DNA of 5,640 nt from an uncultured Saprospiraceae bacterium (lineage in GTDB: Bacteria > Bacteroidota > Bacteroidia > Chitinophagales > Saprospiraceae): assembly GCA_937942405.1 (NCBI GenBank), contig CALDEN010000042.1, forward strand, positions 1 through 5,640, written 5' to 3'. The notes under the pieces are model-generated. The model saw only the letters and a list, made by a program, of their open reading frames with translations, was not told the DNA's origin and made no database searches. Shown here in pieces: positions 1 through 5,640 of the stretch. The translations under genes were made by a program, and so were the position numbers. Positions within the stretch are counted from its first letter, which is position 1, and the number at the start of each line of letters is the position of its first letter.

Positions 1-108
1 GATGATCCAGACTTTGGAAAATGCTCTAACTGTGGCAAAGGCATACAAGCAAAACGCTTAATGTTCCTTCCGGAATCTACCAAATGCATCCATTGTGCTG
101 CACGATAA
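1..108 (+). CDS. TraR/DksA-type C4 zinc-finger protein (3' end only)
   Basis: Only the last 35 codons and the TAA stop (106-108) are in the window; the gene starts upstream. Read in frame from base 1, the peptide has four cysteines spaced C-x2-C-x17-C-x2-C (visible residues 8, 11, 29 and 32). This is the spacing of the C-terminal zinc finger in the TraR/DksA family, and the segment between the pairs (GIQAKRL followed by LPES) resembles the short helix found there. Family members bind RNA polymerase through its secondary channel and alter transcription initiation, often together with ppGpp. The coiled-coil part that would carry the acidic tip is not visible, so activity cannot be judged. The gene converges on the lipoprotein gene with one base between the stops. 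No terminator hairpin is seen at the junction. Confidence 0.85.
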   Translation, partial: DDPDFGKCSNCGKGIQAKRLMFLPESTKCIHCAAR

Positions 109-109
109 T

Positions 110-3100
110 TTAGTCTAGCTCAAAGAGTTGTATGGCATCATTATTATTGCCTACTACGATCTTCTTACCATCGATAAGTTGTAGATCTTTTACGTCTTTA
201 TTGATAAAAAATCCGCTTTCATTGCGGTCTATCATACGGAAGTTTCCTTTGCCATCTCCGAGTAAAGTGACACCTATCCCAGCATCAAATCGGGTCGTCT
301 CTACTTCCGTCCCGAATAGGTTACCTCCTGCTAGGATGTCTAGATGACCGTCTTTATTTATGTCCAATGTTACAAAATCATTGATAGGAGATATTTGTGC
401 CTTAGGGTCAAGTTCTTTGAAGGTAAAACTTCCCCCTTCATTGATAAATATTCCTGAATGTAAATCTGTAGCCTTTAGATTTTGAGCAGAATTGAGATCA
501 TAGATCTGATCTAATGATGCCTTTGCAAATCCATCAAATGTGGTAAATTTTTCGCTTACCTCTGGAACTTGTTCTGACGAGCATTCTCTACCTCTCATGG
601 GTACGAGCTGATCACCGGTATAGTTGGCGAGTACGATGTCGTAGTTTCCGTTAGCGTCAAAATCATTGGCATATAGCCAGAAGGGTTTATCATCTGTGGC
701 CTTATACTTATTATTGAGACCGATATTACCTGCTAAGTAGTCCATATCACCGTCATTATCGACATCCATCTCTGCGAGCCCGAACCACAAGCCATACTTG
801 GTAGACATATCACCTAGATTTTCGACTTGGGCAAACTGTCCATTGGTGTTTTTGTATATACTCGTATGCATCCACTCTCCAGTGACGATGAGGTCATCAT
901 CTTTATCTCCATCATAGTCTGAGAATATAGCTCTAGTGATCATACCGGCTTGTTGTAGTTCGGATGCATTTTCAGATGTCTTATCTATAAATGTTCCGTT
1001 TTCATTTATTAGCAGCATCGACCGTGGTGATTTAGGGTATTCTCCGGGAACGAGTTTACCTCCTACAAAAAGATCCATATCACCATCGCCATCTACATCA
1101 GAGGCGGCGACCGATTTACCACTGAAGGTTATTTTAGGAAGTTTAGCAGAGCCATCAGTAAAATTACCCTTACCATCATTTAGATATAATCGATCTTGAT
1201 AGCTATCGGTTTCTTTGTCAAATTCATAACCGCCACTTACGACATATAGGTCTAGGTCTGTATCACCGTCTGCATCTAAGAATATACTTCCTGTATCCTC
1301 TTGGTTTTTGTGTTTAGAAAAACCAGTGTTGGAGTTAGGAAGGAAAGATCCGTCTGCCTGCTGGAGTAGGATTGTACCACTCTGTCCAGCTGACCCACCT
1401 ACATAGAGGTCTTCGAGTCCATCTCCATTTACATCTGCTCCTGAAATGGTCGGACCGAATTCTGACTGCTTATAGGGAAGCAATACTTGTTTTTGGTAAT
1501 CGTCGTATGGATTTTCTTTATGAGTATAATTGATTTTGGTATCGGTCTCTGATAAATATTTGTCGGTAGATACAGATTGAGCGTGTTTTCTGATTTTCTT
1601 TACTTGATCTTGATCTATGGTTGCGACCGTATTTACTTTAATATCTGTGTGCTCGCTGATATTATTATCCGGCCAGAGGATTTCGACTTTATCGATTTTG
1701 TTAATGTTTCCTAGTCCGAAGTGTAGGATCGGTTCTGACATAGATTCAAAACCTCTCGCATGTAGAAGTTCTTGCGTCCATTTTTTGCCTTGAGCATAAA
1801 CGGTCACTTTTGAGTTGAGTACCGGACGTTGCGTTTTGCTAGAGTTGAGTTTTATACGTAGATGGTTACCAGTTGCCTTGTTTTCGTAGATAAATGCAGG
1901 TTTATTTACATTATTTACCACGATATCTAGATCACCATCTAGATCTAAATCTGCCAGAGCTGCACCGTTAGAAAAACTCTTTTCGTCAAAACCCCATTTA
2001 GTGGATACATCTTCAAACTTAAGTTTACCGGTATTACGGTAGGCATAATTAGTAAGTGGAACAGAAGGTATCTGATTGACGATCTCCATGAGATTATCGG
2101 TCATAGAGCCATCTTGTATTTTTCTTTTTAACTCTTCTGCCCAGTCATTATTACGTACATCTTTTTTGATCCCGTTTGTGATATACATATCCTGCCATCC
2201 ATCATTATCGAGATCTGCAAACAGTAAACTCCAACTCCAATCTGTTTTAGCCATTCCTGTCATAAATCCTATTTCAGAAAATTTACCATTTCCTTGGTTC
2301 AGCTGTAGGGTGTTATGCATGTACTGATAGTGATGTCCGTCTGCCACTGATTTCCAGAATTGTTTAGGCCTCATCGATGGCATATTGGTCTTGGATCGGT
2401 AGTGTGTAGCTCCTGCCATATCTAGAGAAGCGATATCAGGTAGTCCGTCGTTATTGACATCGGAGATATCTGCACCCATTGCAAAGTTGGATATATGCTG
2501 GAAGTACTCATGGGCCTTATCTGTAAATGTGCCGTCTTGATTATTTATATAAAGATTATCTGCAGCGATAAAATCTGTCGAAATATACACATCTGGCCAT
2601 CCGTCATCATTGACGTCTGCAATGACTAATCCCAGGCCATAACGGAAATTTTCGATGCCTGCCTCTTTGGATACATCCGTAAACGTATTGTTGCCATTAT
2701 TTCTAAATAGTCTATCGCTATTACGTTCATTCATAAATGGTGATACGTTCTTGCCTGATAGATTGACTTGTTCTACTTGTCGTACTGATCGTACATTAGA
2801 TGGCTGATTCATGACATATAGATCGAGATCTCCATCCTTATCATAATCAAAAAAGGAAGTCTGAACCGTAAATCCATCATTGTCGATTCCCATCTGTCCT
2901 GCTACTTCTGTAAATGTTAGATTCCGGTTATTGATAAAAAAGAGGTTTTTCTTATCTCCTGGGTTTTCAGAGAATCCAAATTTTGAAATAGAAATATCTA
3001 GATAGCCGTCGTTATTTATATCCACTAAGGATATTCCCGATGATACACGTTCAGTATAAATCTCTATCCCGGAGCTGGCAGAGATATCCTCAAACTGCAT

Positions 3101-3403
3101 ATTGCCCTTGTTTATATAGATCGCATCTTTACCAAAACTAGAAGTCAGAACGATATCAGGCAGCCCATCATTATTGAGATCTCCGATGGCTGCTCCACCT
3201 CCATTGTACATGGAATCCCATAAAAAATGGTTCATCTGATTGGATTCTTGTATGGTATTTACAAATCGTACACCTGAGTCCGATGGGCTGACCTTTACAA
3301 ACTGAGTGCCTTGAGTAGCAACTTTATTTGATTTTTGGTCAGAATCACTGGTACAAGAAAAAACAAATATCAAAACTGCAATCAGATAAATTCTAGATAT
3401 CAT
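110..3403 (-). CDS. FG-GAP/VCBS repeat lipoprotein with ASPIC/UnbV domain
   Basis: A complete 1097-residue protein. The N-terminus is a lipoprotein signal: a hydrophobic stretch ending VFSC with the lipid-accepting Cys at 17, followed by the acidic-rich TSDSD. Acidic residues after the Cys are known in some Bacteroidota to direct lipoproteins to the cell surface, so surface exposure is a reasonable inference. Fourteen DxDxDG-type calcium loops begin at residues 75, 128, 186, 263, 315, 397 and 485, then 657, 710, 769, 829, 880, 914 and 1014. An ASPIC/UnbV domain lies between the two sets at about 512-595, with LHFGLG and VEILWPDN as landmarks. This fits two FG-GAP beta-propellers joined by UnbV. 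A segment at 935-968 (RGRECSSEQ, then FAKASLDQIYD) seems typical, from memory, of Bacteroidota relatives. It holds C941, apparently the only Cys besides C17. Such proteins are thought to bind ligands or glycans at the surface, but no substrate can be read here. No SusC/SusD pair is adjacent. The ATG at 3403 gives the signal peptide directly. Confidence 0.93.
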   Translation of the reverse strand: MISRIYLIAVLIFVFSCTSDSDQKSNKVATQGTQFVKVSPSDSGVRFVNTIQESNQMNHFLWDSMYNGGGAAIGDLNNDGLPDIVLTSSFGKDAIYINKGNMQFEDISASSGIEIYTERVSSGISLVDINNDGYLDISISKFGFSENPGDKKNLFFINNRNLTFTEVAGQMGIDNDGFTVQTSFFDYDKDGDLDLYVMNQPSNVRSVRQVEQVNLSGKNVSPFMNERNSDRLFRNNGNNTFTDVSKEAGIENFRYGLGLVIADVNDDGWPDVYISTDFIAADNLYINNQDGTFTDKAHEYFQHISNFAMGADISDVNNDGLPDIASLDMAGATHYRSKTNMPSMRPKQFWKSVADGHHYQYMHNTLQLNQGNGKFSEIGFMTGMAKTDWSWSLLFADLDNDGWQDMYITNGIKKDVRNNDWAEELKRKIQDGSMTDNLMEIVNQIPSVPLTNYAYRNTGKLKFEDVSTKWGFDEKSFSNGAALADLDLDGDLDIVVNNVNKPAFIYENKATGNHLRIKLNSSKTQRPVLNSKVTVYAQGKKWTQELLHARGFESMSEPILHFGLGNINKIDKVEILWPDNNISEHTDIKVNTVATIDQDQVKKIRKHAQSVSTDKYLSETDTKINYTHKENPYDDYQKQVLLPYKQSEFGPTISGADVNGDGLEDLYVGGSAGQSGTILLQQADGSFLPNSNTGFSKHKNQEDTGSIFLDADGDTDLDLYVVSGGYEFDKETDSYQDRLYLNDGKGNFTDGSAKLPKITFSGKSVAASDVDGDGDMDLFVGGKLVPGEYPKSPRSMLLINENGTFIDKTSENASELQQAGMITRAIFSDYDGDKDDDLIVTGEWMHTSIYKNTNGQFAQVENLGDMSTKYGLWFGLAEMDVDNDGDMDYLAGNIGLNNKYKATDDKPFWLYANDFDANGNYDIVLANYTGDQLVPMRGRECSSEQVPEVSEKFTTFDGFAKASLDQIYDLNSAQNLKATDLHSGIFINEGGSFTFKELDPKAQISPINDFVTLDINKDGHLDILAGGNLFGTEVETTRFDAGIGVTLLGDGKGNFRMIDRNESGFFINKDVKDLQLIDGKKIVVGNNNDAIQLFELD

Positions 3404-3482
3404 CTCGGTCTTTATTTAAATAAATTGGATGGTAAAAATAACTAGAACGCAGTTGTAGTCAGGAAATAATCAATAAAAATCA

Positions 3483-3507
3483 TACATATAATTAGGCACT
3501 ATATGTA
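3483..3507 (-). terminator. Possible attenuator hairpin (PT) overlapping P1
   Basis: Bases 3507-3500 and 3490-3483 on the - strand (UACAUAUA and UAUAUGUA) are perfectly complementary over eight pairs, with a nine-base loop. The hairpin is followed three bases later by AUUUUUAUUGAUUAUUU. The 5' arm and loop overlap the 3' strand of P1, so P1 and this hairpin compete. The stem has only one G-C pair and the U-tract is interrupted, so it would be a weak intrinsic terminator. AT-rich sequence produces such hairpins by chance, hence the low confidence. Confidence 0.25.
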
Positions 3508-3643
3508 ATAAGAACAGGGCACCTACGTAAACGTGAGCACCCTGCATAACCCCAAAAAACCAATTGAAAACAATCATTCTTATTCTTTAAAGCAGAGTTT
3601 CTACTAAAAAGATATATTTATAGTGCCTTCGCTTAGAAAGCAC
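3494..3643 (-). ncRNA. Candidate structured leader RNA or small RNA, unknown class
   Basis: Hand folding of the - strand gives, from 5' to 3': P0 (3643-3636 with 3630-3623, loop UAAGC); P1, a perfect ten-pair closing helix AGGCACUAUA/UAUAGUGCCU (3628-3619 with 3503-3494); P5 (3611-3601 with 3595-3585, nine pairs and two U.U mismatches); P2, AAUAAGAA/UUCUUAUU (3584-3577 with 3514-3507); P4 (3576-3571 with 3566-3561, loop UUUU); and P3 (3544-3532 with 3527-3515, one mismatch, loop UUUA). P5 abuts P2, and P2 abuts both P4 and P3 with no unpaired base between. Strand choice rests on G.U pairs. Seven (3520.3539, 3521.3538, 3523.3536, 3561.3576, 3562.3575, 3593.3603, 3627.3639) would be A.C mismatches on the + strand, whereas only two (3524.3535, 3505.3617) favour +. 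It lies 90 bases before the lipoprotein start, so it could be a leader element or a separate RNA. P0 and P1 share bases and cannot both form fully. I matched it to no known class. Confidence 0.5.
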
Positions 3644-3693
3644 ATTATTGTTTTATAAGACGATATATTGCGGTGATGTCACTTTTTATTTTT

Positions 3694-3725
3694 AAAATGT
3701 ATTATTCGGAACTTTTTTAAATCAA
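3694..3725 (-). promoter_or_regulatory. Possible Bacteroidota-type promoter for the - strand leader
   Basis: On the - strand, TTG (3725-3723) is followed after 21 bases by TACATTTT (3701-3694). This resembles the Bacteroidota arrangement of a -33 TTG and a -7 TAnnTTTG, with one mismatch in the -7 element and a spacer at the long end. Transcription would start near 3688 and give a leader of about 285 bases containing the candidate structured RNA before the lipoprotein ATG. The upstream end lies 7 bases from the radA start codon. A chance match is quite possible in such AT-rich sequence. Confidence 0.25.
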
Positions 3726-3731
3726 CCTACA

Positions 3732-5099
3732 TTGGCCAAAGTCAAAAAAGCGTTTATCTGTTCTAATTGTGGTGCTCATTCCTCTAAATGGGAAGGAAAA
3801 TGCCACTCTTGCGAGGAGTGGAATACGCTAGTCGAAGAAGTGATTACAAAGGATACTTCAGAAGAAAGTAAACGCAATGTATGGAAAGAGGAAACAGCCC
3901 TCAAACCAAAAAAATTATCAGAAATACAACTCGGAGAGACCGCTCGGATCATCAGCTATGATAAAGAGCTCAATAGAGTGCTAGGAGGGGGTATAGTCAT
4001 GGGATCGCTGGTACTGATCGGTGGACATCCTGGTATCGGGAAGTCTACCTTATTATTACAGCTGGCAGTAAGTTTAAAAAAGAAAGTACTCTATATATCT
4101 GGCGAAGAAAGTGAGGAACAAATAAAAATGCGTGCCGAACGGATCCAATATAAGAACCTCAATTGTTTTATTCTCACCGAGACAAATGTGGTCAAAATCC
4201 TTCAACAGGCCAAAAATGGTCATGTAGATCTAATTATCATCGATTCTATACAGACCCTTTCTAGTCCATATATAGAATCTACTCCAGGGACGATTTCTCA
4301 AATACGGGAGTGTACAGGTGAGTTACAGCGTTTTGCCAAAGAAACCAATATTCCGATTTTTGTAATCGGTCATATAACTAAGGACGGCAGCATAGCAGGC
4401 CCTAAGTTACTGGAGCATATGGTCGATGTAGTGCTACAGTTTGAGGGAGACAGACATCATACTTATCGGATTTTGAGAACCATAAAAAATAGATTTGGGT
4501 CGACAGATGAGATCGGAATATATGAGATGCAATCAGTAGGCTTACGCCAAGTCAATAATCCATCAGAACTTTTGCTATCTCAGTCGCAAGAAGATTTATC
4601 AGGAAGTGCCATCTCGGCTACTATAGAAGGTCTGAGACCGATGCTATTAGAGATACAGGCACTCGTTACACCATCTGCATATGGAACCCCTCAACGATCT
4701 GCGACAGGTTTTGATCTGCGTAGATTGAGTATGCTCTTAGCCGTATTGGAAAAGAGATGTGGACTTCCTTTTGCTCAAAGCGATGTCTTTTTAAATATCG
4801 CAGGTGGTATAAAAGTGGCAGATCCGTCGATCGATTTGGCCATCGTGGTCGCCTTAATATCCTCCTTACAAGATATTCCGATCAATAGAAAATGCTGTTT
4901 TGCAGGAGAAATCGGATTATCTGGAGAGATAAGAGCGGTAAATCGAGTAGAACAGAGAATCCAAGAGGCAAATCGACTGGGTTTCGAACAGATTTACATC
5001 TCCAGTTATAACAATAAGGGTATCTCTCAATCCAAATACGACATTGAAATATTAAGTGTGTCTAAAGTCGAGGATCTATTGCGTAAACTCTTTGATTGA
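3732..5099 (+). CDS. radA: DNA repair protein RadA (Sms)
   Basis: A complete 455-residue RadA, close to the usual family length of about 450-460. It has an N-terminal C4 zinc finger (C10-x2-C13-x10-C24-x2-C27) with the family-typical KWEGKC. The RecA-like ATPase core follows, with Walker A GGHPGIGKST (97-106), SGEES (123-127), Walker B LIIIDSIQT (167-175) and the RadA signature KNRFG (252-256). A Lon-protease-like C-terminal domain spans about 280-455, with DPSIDLA at 364-370. RadA is a cytoplasmic ATPase that binds single-stranded DNA and promotes branch migration of recombination intermediates, working with RecA in repair. The start is TTG: the in-frame stop at 3693-3695 is followed by no ATG or GTG before 3732, and the TTG gives MAKVKKAFIC, the expected N-terminus. 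No Shine-Dalgarno sequence is seen. The Walker A position filled by His99 is, from memory, usually Asn, Asp or Glu in relatives. No clear terminator follows. Confidence 0.98.
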   Translation: MAKVKKAFICSNCGAHSSKWEGKCHSCEEWNTLVEEVITKDTSEESKRNVWKEETALKPKKLSEIQLGETARIISYDKELNRVLGGGIVMGSLVLIGGHPGIGKSTLLLQLAVSLKKKVLYISGEESEEQIKMRAERIQYKNLNCFILTETNVVKILQQAKNGHVDLIIIDSIQTLSSPYIESTPGTISQIRECTGELQRFAKETNIPIFVIGHITKDGSIAGPKLLEHMVDVVLQFEGDRHHTYRILRTIKNRFGSTDEIGIYEMQSVGLRQVNNPSELLLSQSQEDLSGSAISATIEGLRPMLLEIQALVTPSAYGTPQRSATGFDLRRLSMLLAVLEKRCGLPFAQSDVFLNIAGGIKVADPSIDLAIVVALISSLQDIPINRKCCFAGEIGLSGEIRAVNRVEQRIQEANRLGFEQIYISSYNNKGISQSKYDIEILSVSKVEDLLRKLFD

Positions 5100-5219
5100 T
5101 CGGCTTACGCCAAAATCTAAAAAACCGTAATTTGGAATTTAACCCTTTAATAACTCCAATAATCCGCTCATGTTGAAATAAACAAGCTCGCGATATCGTC
5201 TTTATGTCTGAAATGGGTC

Positions 5220-5227
5220 TATTTTTG
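5220..5227 (+). promoter_or_regulatory. Possible -7 promoter element upstream of the beta-barrel gene
   Basis: TATTTTTG is an exact match to the Bacteroidota -7 consensus TAnnTTTG and ends 15 bases before the ATG at 5243. No TTG sits at the usual -33 distance, which weakens the call. If it is used, the transcript begins around 5232-5236. This would leave a very short untranslated leader and exclude the in-frame ATGs at 5204 and 5213 as starts. Confidence 0.35.
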
Positions 5228-5242
5228 CCCTTTAATTTTTTC

Positions 5243-5640
5243 ATGACACGAATTCTAATTTTCATTGTATGTCTTTTTTCTTTTTTGAGCTTAGATGCTC
5301 AGAAAGGTTGGGAAGCAGGTGCATGGCTGGGAACAGCAGTCTATTTCGGGGATCTCAATAACCGTCTAGATGTAACTAATCCAGGACTAGCGGGTGGTGT
5401 CATCGGTCGATATAATTTTAATACTCGCATATCTGCCAAAGGATCTTTTAATTACGGAAATGTATCAGCGAGCGATGCCGACTCTCCCAATAATTTTGAA
5501 AGAAACAGAAACTTAAGTTTTAAGTCATCGATATTTGACTTATCCACGAGTGTAGAATTCAATTTTTTCAGATATGAACATGGTACGGAGGATTACTACT
5601 ACACACCTTATATGATGCTGGGATTTTCCATTTTCAGGTT
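5243..5640 (+). CDS. DUF6089/PorG-like outer-membrane beta-barrel protein (5' part)
   Basis: The first 132 codons are present; the reading frame stays open to the window edge and the gene continues beyond it. The ATG at 5243 gives a clean signal peptide: a short basic start, a hydrophobic core, and likely cleavage after LDA (residue 19), leaving Gln20 first, as is common in Bacteroidota exported proteins. In-frame ATGs at 5204 and 5213 would add 10-13 residues before it and look less likely. The mature part has alternating beta-strand patterns and segments I associate with the DUF6089 family: YFGDLNN (34-40), RYNFNTR (56-62), RNRNLSF (87-93), EFNFF (105-109) and TPYMMLG (121-127). PorG, the outer-membrane beta-barrel part of the type IX secretion machinery that contacts the PorK/PorN ring, belongs to this kind of protein. 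A role in type IX secretion is therefore inferred, not shown. It lies 143 bases after radA, too far to assume cotranscription. A generic small porin-like barrel is the alternative. Confidence 0.8.
   Translation, partial: MTRILIFIVCLFSFLSLDAQKGWEAGAWLGTAVYFGDLNNRLDVTNPGLAGGVIGRYNFNTRISAKGSFNYGNVSASDADSPNNFERNRNLSFKSSIFDLSTSVEFNFFRYEHGTEDYYYTPYMMLGFSIFR

Larger units (their letters stand above)
3404..3731. other. Divergent intergenic region with structured RNA
   Basis: This 328-base AT-rich spacer separates the divergent starts of the lipoprotein gene (- strand) and radA (+ strand). No convincing protein-coding frame is present; a seven-codon ATG frame at 3697-3720 is too short to claim. About 3483-3643 is taken up by complementary segments described as a candidate RNA. 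Bases 3404-3482 and 3644-3731 are AT-rich and, apart from the possible - strand promoter at 3694-3725, show only one weak hairpin: a four-pair stem at 3673-3682 followed on the + strand by a T-rich run at 3683-3693. Confidence 0.8.

Noticed and set aside
132..2327. Three + strand open frames of 71, 87 and 83 codons (132-347, 936-1199 and 2076-2327).
   Set aside because: They lie wholly inside the lipoprotein gene on the other strand. Their translations are low-complexity and rich in Ser, Pro and Leu, as expected for antisense shadows of calcium-loop codons.
110..3403. Nucleotide repeats within the lipoprotein gene as a CRISPR-like or tandem array.
   Set aside because: The recurring patterns are diverged codons for DxDxDG loops at irregular spacing, so they reflect protein repeats, not DNA repeats.
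3494..3628. A miniature transposable element with ten-base terminal inverted repeats.
   Set aside because: The flanking bases show no target-site duplication, and the interior is filled with further nested pairings in which G.U pairs point to one strand. This suits an RNA better than a transposon remnant.
3494..3643. 6S RNA, signal recognition particle RNA or tmRNA.
   Set aside because: There is no GGAAG-type signal recognition particle loop, no tRNA-like ends or tag frame, and the branched multiloop does not resemble the long hairpin with a central bubble of 6S RNA. A divergent 6S RNA cannot be fully excluded without a covariance search.
3673..3693. A + strand terminator: GTGA-TG-TCAC followed by a T-rich run.
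   Set aside because: The stem has only three usable pairs once a minimum loop is allowed, too weak to call, and the run may simply be AT-rich sequence before radA.
5191..5198. The palindrome CGATATCG as an operator.
   Set aside because: It is a single eight-base palindrome with no second copy at a useful distance, so chance is sufficient.
5062..5265. A 67-codon - strand open frame across the radA end and the start of the beta-barrel gene.
   Set aside because: It overlaps two well-supported genes, has a basic composition with no recognisable motif, and starts within the signal-peptide codons of the beta-barrel gene.

Overview
The window looks like a chromosomal segment from a member of the Bacteroidota. 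It is AT-rich by eye. It carries a large lipoprotein of the FG-GAP/VCBS plus ASPIC/UnbV type common in that phylum and an outer-membrane protein resembling the Bacteroidota-restricted DUF6089/PorG family. Genes lack Shine-Dalgarno sequences, and there are matches to the Bacteroidota -7 promoter element TAnnTTTG. I cannot place it below phylum level.

Layout: (1) 1-108, + strand: the last 35 codons of a TraR/DksA-type C4 zinc-finger protein. (2) 110-3403, - strand: a 1097-residue predicted lipoprotein with 14 DxDxDG-type calcium loops, seven on each side of an ASPIC/UnbV domain. It is convergent with the zinc-finger gene, with one base between the stops. (3) 3404-3731: a 328-base divergent intergenic region holding the most interesting signal in the window, a candidate structured RNA on the - strand, upstream of the lipoprotein gene. 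(4) 3732-5099, + strand: complete radA, starting with TTG. (5) 5100-5242: a short spacer with a possible promoter. (6) 5243 to the window end, + strand: the 5' part of a DUF6089/PorG-like outer-membrane beta-barrel gene.

The intergenic element folds by hand into adjoining helices (P0, P1, P5, P2, P4, P3, PT) covering about 3483-3643. Seven G.U pairs exist only if the - strand is transcribed, against two that exist only on the + strand. The closing helix P1 shares bases with an upstream hairpin (P0) and a downstream AT-rich hairpin followed by a U-rich stretch (PT). The region could therefore switch between {P1} and {P0 + PT}, the layout of a riboswitch or attenuator in the leader of the lipoprotein gene. 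This is a hand fold with no comparative support, and an independent small RNA is equally possible. I do not recognise the RNA class.

The genes do not form one pathway. RadA is a housekeeping recombination protein. The zinc-finger protein is a probable transcription factor of RNA polymerase. The lipoprotein and the beta-barrel protein are both envelope proteins, and the latter is probably linked to type IX secretion.
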